This document shows positions 34,064 through 41,317 of a stretch of 64,000 bases of DNA, one piece after another (the stretch's first letter is position 1; every line of letters begins with the position of its first letter). Below the pieces are notes generated by a model. The model was not told where the DNA came from, did not search any database, and saw nothing but the letters and a program-made list of their open reading frames with translations. The stretch comes from Haloarcula halobia (GTDB lineage: Archaea; Halobacteriota; Halobacteria; Halobacteriales; Haloarculaceae). Both the position numbers and the translations under genes were made by a program. The stretch lies in the NCBI RefSeq assembly GCF_029338255.1, contig NZ_CP119787.1, forward strand, positions 2,356,001 through 2,420,000, written 5' to 3'.

Positions 34064-34438
34064 ATGAGCGACTCACCCGAGCGACTCGAAGTGTGGTGTG
34101 CCGGCGAGGACTGGTGTCCGATCACGACGACGGCGACGCTCATCGGCAAGAAGTGGCATCCGGTCATCATCCACCGCCTGCTCGATTCGGGGCCCTCCGG
34201 GTTCAACGAACTCAAAGACGACGTCGACGGCATCTCCTCGAAGGTCCTCTCGGACAGTCTCGAGGACCTCCAGGAGAAGACGCTCGTGGACCGGGAAGTC
34301 ATCAGCGAACAGCCCTTCAGAGTCCAGTACTCGCTGACCGAGCGAGGCCGGTCCCTGGAGGACGTCATCACCTCGATGGCCGAATGGGGTCAGGAGAACC
34401 TCAAGGAACCCACAGACTCCGACGGCGGCATCGGGTGA
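34064..34438 (+). CDS. HxlR-family winged-helix regulator
   Basis: Protein of 124 residues. The domain reads ITTTATLIGKKWHPVIIHRL, then SGFNELKDDVDGISSKVLSDSLEDL (recognition helix) and a wing with FRVQYSLTERG. C13 and C18 (WCAGEDWCP) near the N-terminus could serve as a redox switch, as known for some HxlR-type sensors of reactive electrophiles. It uses a leaderless start with a TTTAAA box. Confidence 0.88.
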   Translation: MSDSPERLEVWCAGEDWCPITTTATLIGKKWHPVIIHRLLDSGPSGFNELKDDVDGISSKVLSDSLEDLQEKTLVDREVISEQPFRVQYSLTERGRSLEDVITSMAEWGQENLKEPTDSDGGIG

Positions 34439-34460
34439 TCTGCGGGGAGTCAGGCCCGTT

Positions 34461-34640
34461 TCAGCACCAGTCGTCGAGCGTGACGACGAGGGCGGTCTGT
34501 ATCCACGCGTCCTCGCACTCCGTATCGTAGATGATGGTCTCGTCGGTGCCGGTCGTGACGAGTCTGTACCGGTCGTAGCGCTCGCTGTCGGGTCCGGTCG
34601 TGGGGAGTCGGCCGTCGGTGTCGGGGGTTCTGGAAGACAT
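34461..34640 (-). CDS. Small haloarchaeal protein of the DUF7331-like type
   Basis: Protein of 59 residues. After a disordered Thr/Pro/Asp-rich head it contains YDRYRLVTTGTDETIIYDTE and ECEDAWIQTALVV, ending DDWC. The C-terminal pattern is a recurring short haloarchaeal family. The frame is closed by TGA at 34461 and lies between two rightward genes. The function is unknown. Confidence 0.6.
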   Translation of the reverse strand: MSSRTPDTDGRLPTTGPDSERYDRYRLVTTGTDETIIYDTECEDAWIQTALVVTLDDWC

Positions 34641-34709
34641 AGGGGGTGGCGGCAGTTTGGTTACTCTACATCACCTAGTACCACTCGGTAACCCTTAACA
34701 CCTGCGTAT

Positions 34710-34733
34710 GCCGGTGGTTACCGGGCCACCGGC
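34710..34733. repeat. Perfect 8-bp stem-loop upstream of bdhA
   Basis: GCCGGTGG at 34710 and CCACCGGC at 34726 pair exactly around an eight-base loop. It lies in the divergent region between the small DUF7331-like gene and bdhA, so it is not a 3' terminator for either. A role as operator or RNA structure is open. Confidence 0.4.
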
Positions 34734-34802
34734 TCGAAACCTGCCGACCCCCACACCCACCCGCGAGGGAGCGAGGCGGAGCGCGTTACCCCCACGTGAG
34801 CT

Positions 34803-34814
34803 GCAGTTAACTGC
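34803..34814. promoter_or_regulatory. 12-bp perfect palindrome GCAGTTAACTGC before bdhA
   Basis: The palindrome lies 34 bases before the bdhA ATG, in the usual place of a TATA/BRE-overlapping operator. It may control polyhydroxyalkanoate breakdown genes. Confidence 0.4.
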
Positions 34815-34847
34815 GAGGCGACCGTCCTGTATCCCGAGTGATAATAC

Positions 34848-35711
34848 ATGGCCGATTCCGAGTTCGACCTGCGCGCACCGGACCTGACGAGCGAGGACCT
34901 GCTCGTCATCGACGACCCGTACTTCTCGGGGGACGACGTGGCTATCGTGACGGGGGCCGCGTCGGGCATCGGGCGGGCGACGGCCGTCGCCCTGGCGTCG
35001 AACGGCCTCACGGTCGTCGGGGCCGACATCGACGCCGAGGGGCTCGAGGGGACGGAAGACATCGCCACAGAGTGTGACGCCGCGGGTGCCTTCCACGGCG
35101 TGGAGACGGACCTGACCGACGACGGGGACGTGGCGGCCGTCGTCGAGGCTGCCGCCCGAGAGGGTGCCCTCCGGTTCGTCGCGAACATCGCCGGGATGCA
35201 ACACATCGCCGGCATCGACGAGTTCCCGATGGAGAAGTACGACCTGCTGACCGACGTCATGCTTCGCTCGCCGTTCAAGATGGCCCAGGAGGCGATGCCA
35301 CGCATCCGGGCGACCGACGACGGCGTCGGGGCGATCGCCAACATGTCGTCGGTCCACGGGCACTACGCCACGAAGGACAAGCCCGCCTACATCACCGCCA
35401 AGCACGGCGTCGACGGGCTCACGAAGGCCATCGCCGCCGAGGGCGAGGGGGCGCTCCGTGGCTTCTCCGTCAGCGTCGGCTACGTGCTGACGCCGCTGAT
35501 GGTGAACCAGATCGAAGACACCGCCCGGGAGCGGGGCATCTCCGAACGGGCGGTCGTCGAGGACGTGATGCTCGGACAGGCACGGACCAAGGAGATGATG
35601 ACCCCCGCCGAGGTGGCGAACCTCTTCGTCTTCGGGTTCTCCCGGCACGCCAAGCACCTCAACGGCGCAGACCTGCTCTTCGACGGCGGGTACACCACCA
35701 CGTATGAGTGA
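34848..35711 (+). CDS. bdhA: 3-hydroxybutyrate dehydrogenase-like SDR
   Basis: Protein of 287 residues of the short-chain dehydrogenase family. The cofactor motif is VAIVTGAASGIGRATA. NIAGMQ is the usual NNAG-type loop, and the catalytic Ser-Tyr-Lys set is in NMSSVHGHY and PAYITAKHG. It should oxidise 3-hydroxybutyrate to acetoacetate with NAD. Its stop overlaps the patatin-like depolymerase gene by eight bases. The same gene pair is known in Haloferax mediterranei, where it degrades stored polyhydroxyalkanoate. Confidence 0.85.
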   Translation: MADSEFDLRAPDLTSEDLLVIDDPYFSGDDVAIVTGAASGIGRATAVALASNGLTVVGADIDAEGLEGTEDIATECDAAGAFHGVETDLTDDGDVAAVVEAAAREGALRFVANIAGMQHIAGIDEFPMEKYDLLTDVMLRSPFKMAQEAMPRIRATDDGVGAIANMSSVHGHYATKDKPAYITAKHGVDGLTKAIAAEGEGALRGFSVSVGYVLTPLMVNQIEDTARERGISERAVVEDVMLGQARTKEMMTPAEVANLFVFGFSRHAKHLNGADLLFDGGYTTTYE

Positions 35712-36687
35712 CGCCGAGCGCGAGGAGGGGGCGACGCGCGTCGCCATCGCCTGCCAGGGTGGCGGCAGTCACACCGCCTTCACCGCCGGCGTCCTCAGGA
35801 CCCTGCTGGCCGAGTGGGACGACCACCACGAACTCGTCGGTATCAGCGGCACCTCCGGGGGTGCGTTCAACGCGCTGGCGGTGTGGTACGGCCTCGTGAC
35901 CGGGGACGAAGGCGACGCGCGGGACCTGCTCGACTCGCTGTGGGACGACCTGGCGGCCTCTAGCCCCCAGGACCGCTGGACGAACGAGGTCCTCACGGGA
36001 ACCTCGCGGCTGGAGAGCGCCGGCTTCCCGATTCCGTCGGTGAGTCCCTACCAGTTGCCGGGGCCCGAGGTCGGCAAACGGCGAATCAGGGCGGTGCTCG
36101 AGCGCCACATCGACTTCGAGGCCATCCCCGAGCTCTGCGAGTCGCGCGTCCCGAAGCTGGTCGTCGGCACCGTCGATATCAACGCCGGCGTCTTCGAGAC
36201 GTTCACCGACGGCGACGTGGACGTCGACGCGGTGCTCGCGTCCGCGGCGGTACCAAACCTGTTCCGGGCCGTCGAGGTCCACGGTCATCTGCACTGGGAC
36301 GGTCTGTTCTCCCAGAACCCGCCGATCAGTGACCTGTTCCACGTCGCCCCGGCCCGGAAACCCGAGGAGCTGTGGGTCATCCAGATAAACGAGCAGACGT
36401 TCGAGGGCGAACCGCGGACCATCGACGTCATCGCCGACCGCCGGAACGAGCTGTCGGGGAACCTCTCGCTCAACCAGGAGCTGCGCTTCATCGAGCGTGT
36501 CAACGACTGGATAGAAGCGGGGACGTTGCCGGCAGACGAGTTCACGCACACGGAGGTCAGCCGGATCCAGAAGGGACGACGCTACGGCTGTGCGACGAAA
36601 CTCGACCGCGACCCCGATTTCCTCGACGAACTGCAGGCGCTCGGAAAGCAGCGGGCCCGGGAGTTCCTCGAAGGTCGCGAGGGCTAG
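35704..36687 (+). CDS. phaZ: Patatin-like PHA depolymerase
   Basis: Protein of 327 residues. The oxyanion motif CQGGGSHTAFTAGVL, the nucleophile motif GISGTSGGAFN (GxSGG) and the DG of HWDGLFSQNPP form the patatin Ser-Asp dyad. No signal peptide is present, so it acts inside the cell. Haloferax PhaZh1 is a patatin-like granule depolymerase encoded next to bdhA, and the neighbour here is the same, which supports the call over a phospholipase. Confidence 0.85.
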   Translation: MSDAEREEGATRVAIACQGGGSHTAFTAGVLRTLLAEWDDHHELVGISGTSGGAFNALAVWYGLVTGDEGDARDLLDSLWDDLAASSPQDRWTNEVLTGTSRLESAGFPIPSVSPYQLPGPEVGKRRIRAVLERHIDFEAIPELCESRVPKLVVGTVDINAGVFETFTDGDVDVDAVLASAAVPNLFRAVEVHGHLHWDGLFSQNPPISDLFHVAPARKPEELWVIQINEQTFEGEPRTIDVIADRRNELSGNLSLNQELRFIERVNDWIEAGTLPADEFTHTEVSRIQKGRRYGCATKLDRDPDFLDELQALGKQRAREFLEGREG

Positions 36688-37706
36688 GGCTCGCCGTACG
36701 TGTGGAAGTCGACGGCCTGTTCGAGCAGTTCGTCGGGGATGCCCGGCACCTCCTCGGACCGTACCGGCCCCTGTTCCTCGAGGAGGTCGGGGTCACGCGG
36801 GAAGTCACGGAGTTTGAAGTGCACCGAGATGCCCGCTTTGGCACCCTGCCCGAGCGCGACGGGGACCTGGTTGTGGCCGGGTGTCAGGTCGCCGACGGCG
36901 TAGACGTTCTCGACCGACGTCTCGCCGTGGTCGTCGACGTCGACGGTGCCGTCGTCGTTGACCGCACAGCCGAGTTCTCGCGCGAGGCCGTTGTTGTACT
37001 CCGCGCCGTACATGGCGAACCCGCCCTCGTACTCGCGGACGCTCCCGTCCTCGAACTCCAGGGCCTTCAGCCAGCCGTCCTCGCCGTTCTGGACGCCGGT
37101 GACGTCCTCGTGGATGACGTCGATAGGGTGATGCTCGAGCATGCCGGCCGTCGCCTCGCTCCACTCGGGGTCGTCGCCGCGGGTCAGCAGGTCCACCTCG
37201 TCGGTGAAGTTCAGCATGATGGCCGCGACGTGGGCCGCGCTCTCGGAGTGGCCCATCACGTACACCGACTCGTCGACGAACATGTAGGCGTCACAGTGCA
37301 GGCAGTAGTGCAGGCCCCGGCCCGTGCGCGGGAGCGGCGGGTCCGGACGGACGTCGTTGAACCCCGTCGCGAGGACGACGTACTCGGCCTCGTACTCGGC
37401 GGCGTTCCCCGAGAGGACGACGGTCCCGTCCTCCTCGCGCGAACACGTCGTCACCATGTCCTGATGGAGGTCACAGCCGTAGGCCTCGAGCTGCTCGCGG
37501 CCGGTCTGGAGGAACTCGGCGCCGCTCGTCGCCTCGGTGACGCCAAGCAGGTTGTGGACCTCCTGCATCATGGCCGCCCGACCCCCGCCCCGGTTCACCA
37601 CGGCCGTACTGTGGCCGAGTCGCGTGCTGTACAGCGCGGCGGTCATGCCGGCGGGGCCCCCGCCGACGACGACCACCTCGTACTGGTGACGGTCGGTGTC
37701 ACTCAT
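36684..37706 (-). CDS. Thioredoxin-reductase-like FAD protein with CLHC site
   Basis: Protein of 340 residues. FAD motif VVVGGGPAGMTAAL opens the chain, the redox pair is HYCLHCDAYMF near residue 135 (thioredoxin reductases have CATC), and NVYAVGDLTPGHNQ closes the FAD site. The NADPH motif VMGHSESAAHVA departs from the usual GxGxxA (a serine and histidine appear), so cofactor use may differ or be lost. It might reduce a thioredoxin-like partner or be a ferredoxin/flavin-type relative. It converges with phaZ, overlapping by four bases. Confidence 0.85.
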   Translation of the reverse strand: MSDTDRHQYEVVVVGGGPAGMTAALYSTRLGHSTAVVNRGGGRAAMMQEVHNLLGVTEATSGAEFLQTGREQLEAYGCDLHQDMVTTCSREEDGTVVLSGNAAEYEAEYVVLATGFNDVRPDPPLPRTGRGLHYCLHCDAYMFVDESVYVMGHSESAAHVAAIMLNFTDEVDLLTRGDDPEWSEATAGMLEHHPIDVIHEDVTGVQNGEDGWLKALEFEDGSVREYEGGFAMYGAEYNNGLARELGCAVNDDGTVDVDDHGETSVENVYAVGDLTPGHNQVPVALGQGAKAGISVHFKLRDFPRDPDLLEEQGPVRSEEVPGIPDELLEQAVDFHTYGEP

Positions 37707-37752
37707 GGCGATACCCTCACAGCGCGTCGTGATATATCTGTGTCACGAAGGG

Positions 37753-39117
37753 TCATCGTGGAACGTCCTCGAAGGCGTGCTGGACGACCTTGTTCAACGC
37801 GGGGTGAGCGTGGATGGTGTCGGCGATATCGTCGACGTGGCCGGAGCCGGCCCGCATCGCGACGACGACCTCGTGTATCATCGTCGAGGCCTCGTAGCCC
37901 AGCGCGTGACAGCCGAGTATCTCGCCGTCGGGGCTCGCGAGCACCTTCACGAAGCCGTGGTCGAGTTTCTTCGCCCGGCCCATCGGCGTGCCGGGGAGGT
38001 CCCGTCGCCCGACGACGTACTCGCTTCCCGCCTCGTCGAGCTGGGCCTCCGTCTCGCCGACGCCGGCCATCTGGGGTTCGGTGAAGATGGCGTGGGGCAT
38101 CGCAGTGAAGTCGGCGGCCCGCTCGCTCCCGTAGACGACGTTGTCGACGGTGACCTGGGTCTCGTAGTCGCCGGAGTGTTTGAACATGAAGTTGTCCGCG
38201 ATGTCGCCCTGTGCCCAGACGTTGTCGGCCGAGGTCTCCAGGCGCTCGTTCGTGACGACGGAGCCACGGTCGTCGGTCTCGATGCCGGCCGCCTCGACGT
38301 TCAGGGTGTCCGTGTTGGGCCGGCGACCGAGCGCGACTAAGAGCTGTTCGCCGGCGACCGAGATCTCGTCGCCGGACTCGGTCTCGGCGTGGACGGTGAC
38401 GCCGGCCTCGCTCTCCGAGACGGCCGCCGCCCGGTGGCCGGTGTAGACGTCGTGGCGCTCGCGCGCGATGTCGGTAAACGCCTCGGCCACCCCGGGGTCT
38501 TCGCGGGGGACCAGGGTGTCCATCATCTCGACGATGGTGACGTCCGTCCCGAGTGATTCGAAGAAGTAGCCCAGTTCCACGGCGATGTACCCGCCACCGA
38601 GGACGACCAGCGAGTCAGGCTGGTCGCGCTCGTAGAGCGCGTCCCGACTGGTCCAGAAGTCCACCCCGTCTATGCCGTCGATGGGCGGCACCAGTGGACG
38701 GCTCCCCGCGGCGACGACCACCTTGTCGGCTGTTACGCGCTCGCCGTCGACCTCGACGGTCCGCTCGTCGACGAACACGGCCTCGTCCGCATACAGCGTG
38801 AGGTTGGCTTTCTCGCGGTAGCGCTCCTCCATCCCCTCGGCGATAGGCGAGAGCGTCGCCTCCATATCGTCTATGACGGCGGCGTAGTCGACACCGTCGA
38901 GGGAGGCGTCGAGGTGGAACTCCGTTGCCCCCCGGACGCGGTCGGCCGCCGTGGCCGCCTGGATGAGCATCTTCGAGGGGTTACAGCCGCGGTTGAGACA
39001 GGTGCCGCCGAGCGGCCCCTTCTCGACGAGGGCCGTCTCGAGGTCGGCTTCTGCGGCCGCCGCGGCGACGTTGTTCCCGGTGCCCCCGCCCACCACGAGC
39101 ACCTCGTAGTGAGTCAT
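37753..39117 (-). CDS. Dihydrolipoamide dehydrogenase/mercuric reductase-like flavoprotein
   Basis: Protein of 454 residues. VVGGGTGNNVAAAAAE binds FAD, the redox disulfide is GGTCLNRGCNPSK, and VVLGGGYIAVELGYFF binds NAD(P)H. The C-terminal HAHPALNK has the histidine of the usual HPxxxE pair, but lysine replaces the glutamate that normally holds it. It lies in an ATGA-coupled pair behind an HxlR regulator. No lipoyl dehydrogenase complex genes are near, so a separate disulfide substrate is likely. Confidence 0.87.
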   Translation of the reverse strand: MTHYEVLVVGGGTGNNVAAAAAEADLETALVEKGPLGGTCLNRGCNPSKMLIQAATAADRVRGATEFHLDASLDGVDYAAVIDDMEATLSPIAEGMEERYREKANLTLYADEAVFVDERTVEVDGERVTADKVVVAAGSRPLVPPIDGIDGVDFWTSRDALYERDQPDSLVVLGGGYIAVELGYFFESLGTDVTIVEMMDTLVPREDPGVAEAFTDIARERHDVYTGHRAAAVSESEAGVTVHAETESGDEISVAGEQLLVALGRRPNTDTLNVEAAGIETDDRGSVVTNERLETSADNVWAQGDIADNFMFKHSGDYETQVTVDNVVYGSERAADFTAMPHAIFTEPQMAGVGETEAQLDEAGSEYVVGRRDLPGTPMGRAKKLDHGFVKVLASPDGEILGCHALGYEASTMIHEVVVAMRAGSGHVDDIADTIHAHPALNKVVQHAFEDVPR

Positions 39118-39509
39118 CGGCGGTCGTCTTCCCCTGCCTCGTCGCCGTGCTCGGCGCCCCACTCGAGCATCGACGTCAGGACGGGTTCGAGCGCGGCACC
39201 GCGTTCTGTCGGAGAGTACTCGACCCGGACCGGCCGGTCGCTCAGCAGGTCGCGGTCGACCAGGTCGTCGTCCTCCAGCGCCGCGAGGCTCTCGGCGAGC
39301 ATCTTCGAGGAGATACCCTCGAGCGAGCGCTTCAGCGCGCTGAAGCCCATGGGACCGTCGGCGAGCAGTCTGTAGACGATGCGGACGTGCCACTTCCTGG
39401 CGACGACGGCCTGTGCAGTCGCGAACGCGTCGTGCGTGTCGACGAACGTCCTCGCCCTGGTCCGGCCGGACGCGTGGGCCCGGTGGAGGGTCTGGGTCTC
39501 TGAACTCAT
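39114..39509 (-). CDS. HxlR-family winged-helix regulator coupled to the flavoprotein
   Basis: Protein of 131 residues. TAQAVVARKWHVRIVYRLLA, MGFSALKRSLEGISSKMLAE (recognition helix) and RVEYSPTERGAALEPVL form the winged-helix domain of the HxlR/MarR type. There is no cysteine in the HTH part. Its stop overlaps the flavoprotein start (ATGA), so it probably controls this pair. A 20-base near-palindrome lies before its start. Confidence 0.87.
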   Translation of the reverse strand: MSSETQTLHRAHASGRTRARTFVDTHDAFATAQAVVARKWHVRIVYRLLADGPMGFSALKRSLEGISSKMLAESLAALEDDDLVDRDLLSDRPVRVEYSPTERGAALEPVLTSMLEWGAEHGDEAGEDDRR

Positions 39510-39532
39510 CGTGTGTCGGGGAAGACACCCGA

Positions 39533-39552
39533 GGGGTTACTTAACGTACCCC
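39533..39552. promoter_or_regulatory. Near-palindromic operator candidate before HxlR gene
   Basis: GGGGTTACTTAACGTACCCC lies 24-43 bases before the HxlR ATG and contains TTAA in its middle, where the TATA box would be. It shares a GTTAC element with the other HxlR promoter at 33997-34036. Confidence 0.45.
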
Positions 39553-39583
39553 GGACGGGCAGCCGACGTTCCAGCGGGCGTCA

Positions 39584-39658
39584 GGCTTATATACGAGATC
39601 CCGCGCTCGTTCGAATCGCTCGATGTGTCTGAGAGCGTAGTCCGCCCCAGACAGGGCG
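39584..39658 (+). promoter_or_regulatory. Orphan TATA box followed by hairpin, candidate leader or small RNA
   Basis: CTTATATACG near 39585 is a strong plus-strand TATA-like box that would start RNA near 39612, about 105 bases before the CoA-binding gene. The RNA would hold CGCCC at 39643 pairing with GGGCG at 39654 and TGTCTG at 39626 pairing with CAGACA at 39648, two mutually exclusive hairpins. No frame longer than a few codons starts there except the far frame ending 39672. Confidence 0.35.
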
Positions 39659-39716
39659 TGTACACCGAGTGAACACCCCCACGGCGCTTATCCGCTCGGC
39701 TCGCGTACGTGACAGT

Positions 39717-40127
39717 ATGCCAGTCACGGATACGGACGAACTGCGCGAGATCCTGGAGCGCGAGCGCGTCGCCGTCGTCGGGTGTTCCACGACGCCCGGC
39801 AAGGACGCCCACGAGATACCGAAGTACCTGCTCGACCAGGGCTACGACGTGATACCGGTCAACCCCTTCGCCGACGAGGTCTTGGGCCGGAAAGCCTACG
39901 ACTCGCTCGCGGACGTCCCCGGCGAGATAGACATCGTCGACGTGTTCCGGCCCAGCGAGGAGGTGAGCGACATCGTCGACGCCGCGCTCGCACGGGACGA
40001 GGATGCGGTCATCTGGTTGCAGCTGGGCATCCACGACGACGACGCCGTGGAACGGGCAGAGAGAGCCGGTCGACAGGTGGTCCAGGACCGCTGTATGAAG
40101 CCGACCCACCAGCAGCTGATGGCGTAG
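39717..40127 (+). CDS. CoA-binding protein (Rossmann, YccU type)
   Basis: Protein of 136 residues. VAVVGCSTTPGKDAHEIPKY is the CoA-binding Rossmann motif, followed by DVIPVNPFADEVLG and IDIVDVFRPSEEV. The late VVQDRCMKPTHQQL has the conserved cysteine of the family. It resembles the small CoA-binding domain of succinyl-CoA synthetase but stands alone. The role is unknown. The ATG at 39717 is chosen because the family begins directly before the Rossmann strand. Confidence 0.87.
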   Translation: MPVTDTDELREILERERVAVVGCSTTPGKDAHEIPKYLLDQGYDVIPVNPFADEVLGRKAYDSLADVPGEIDIVDVFRPSEEVSDIVDAALARDEDAVIWLQLGIHDDDAVERAERAGRQVVQDRCMKPTHQQLMA

Positions 40128-40223
40128 GGCACGCAGAACTGGGCGCACGGGACAGGGAGGTCAATCACCACAGTGACGGTCGGTGGGCCAAGGGTTTTGG
40201 CCGCTCCCGCCCTTCATGACTGT

Positions 40224-40469
40224 ATGAACGCGGACGAAGTCGCCGCCCTCATCGAACAGGACATCGCCGACGCGAACGTCACCGTCACGACGCCGCGGGA
40301 CCCGGACGACGACAAGCACTACGCTATCTCGGTCGTCTCCCCGGAGTTCGCCGACAGGACGCTGGTCGAACAGCACCAGCTGGTCCACGACGCGCTGGGC
40401 GAGCACCTGACCCGCGACATCCACGCCATCGAGCTGACGACGGCCACCCCGGACGAAGCCTCGAACTGA
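40224..40469 (+). CDS. BolA family protein
   Basis: Protein of 81 residues. It starts MNADEVAALIEQDIADANVT and contains KHYAISVVSPEFADRTLVEQ and HQLVHDALG, the BolA fold with the His of the FV-x-H-type loop. BolA partners with monothiol glutaredoxins in Fe-S cluster sensing or delivery. The next gene encodes such a glutaredoxin, 65 bases downstream, so the pair is functionally sensible. Confidence 0.9.
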   Translation: MNADEVAALIEQDIADANVTVTTPRDPDDDKHYAISVVSPEFADRTLVEQHQLVHDALGEHLTRDIHAIELTTATPDEASN

Positions 40470-40534
40470 GTCGGGGACGCCACGTGACCCCCACCAGCGC
40501 CACTGATTTACCCCTGGTCGCACTACAGGTGAGC

Positions 40535-40873
40535 ATGTCCTTCGAACCCGAGACGCTCTCCGAGGCCGAGGTCACAGAGCTAGTCGACGAGACCATCGCG
40601 AACAACGAGGTGGTCCTGTTCATGAAAGGCACCGAGCTGATGCCACAGTGTGGCTACTCGCGGAAGGCCCTGGGCCTCATCAGGCAGTACCGCGAGGACG
40701 TCGAGACGGTCGACGTCCTGCAGGCGACAGACGCCTTCCGGGCCGCGCTCTCGGAGTACAGCGACCGCGAGACGATTCCACAGACGTTCGTCGACGGCGA
40801 GTTCGTCGGCGGGAGCGACATCTTAGAGCAGCTCGACGAGCGCGGCGAGCTGGAGCCGACGCTGCAAGGGTAG
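40535..40873 (+). CDS. Monothiol glutaredoxin (Grx4/GrxD type)
   Basis: Protein of 112 residues. VVLFMKGTELMPQCGYSRKA holds the CGYS site; monothiol glutaredoxins have CGFS. ETIPQTFVDGEFVGGSDIL supplies the glutathione-type binding loop. Haloarchaea use gamma-glutamylcysteine rather than glutathione, so a different thiol would complete the [2Fe-2S] site. TTTACC lies about 28 bases before the ATG. It follows bolA. Confidence 0.9.
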   Translation: MSFEPETLSEAEVTELVDETIANNEVVLFMKGTELMPQCGYSRKALGLIRQYREDVETVDVLQATDAFRAALSEYSDRETIPQTFVDGEFVGGSDILEQLDERGELEPTLQG

Positions 40874-40910
40874 CCTGTCTCGGCGAGTTCCGCGAGGAGT
40901 ACGGGCGCGC

Positions 40911-41084
40911 TTACTCGTCGTCTTTCATCTCGCCGAGCTTCTCGACGAGGTCCGAGGTGGAGGCTTCCGTCTCGAAGGACACCTCCCCGTCGTGGTCGTT
41001 CTCGTGGACGGCCACGCCGTCGCTGTCGTCGGTATCTACGTCCTGGTCCTTTTGCTCAGACTCGTCGTAGCTCCCAAAACCCAT
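40911..41084 (-). CDS. Small acidic DUF5786-like protein
   Basis: Protein of 57 residues from the ATG at 41084; the longer frame upstream lacks coding character. It opens MGFGSYDESEQKDQDVDTDD and ends DLVEKLGEMKDDE, a recurrent short haloarchaeal family. It is very acidic. The function is unknown. It converges with the glutaredoxin gene. Confidence 0.7.
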   Translation of the reverse strand: MGFGSYDESEQKDQDVDTDDSDGVAVHENDHDGEVSFETEASTSDLVEKLGEMKDDE

Positions 41085-41317
41085 ACCAAAGACTTGGGGA
41101 ACCAGCGGCAAAAAACGTCCGGTAGTAAGCGCCTCCGGCGTGTGGTACCGCGTCCCGTCCCGCGAGCGCCCGCTCCGGTGGGCGAACCACGGGTACGCCC
41201 AGGACTCCGGGAAGCAAAGGTTCTTGTTTCTCCTCGGCTTTTCGGTAGACAACGATACTCGAGAGCCGTCGTTCTCGCGACGGCGACGTAGTCTTCAACG
41301 GACAGGTTTCCCGTATC

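Noticed and set aside
34726-34746. T-loop-like GGCTCGAAACC suggesting a tRNA fragment
   Set aside because: No acceptor, D or anticodon stems fit around it; the nearby stem is an isolated 8-bp hairpin.
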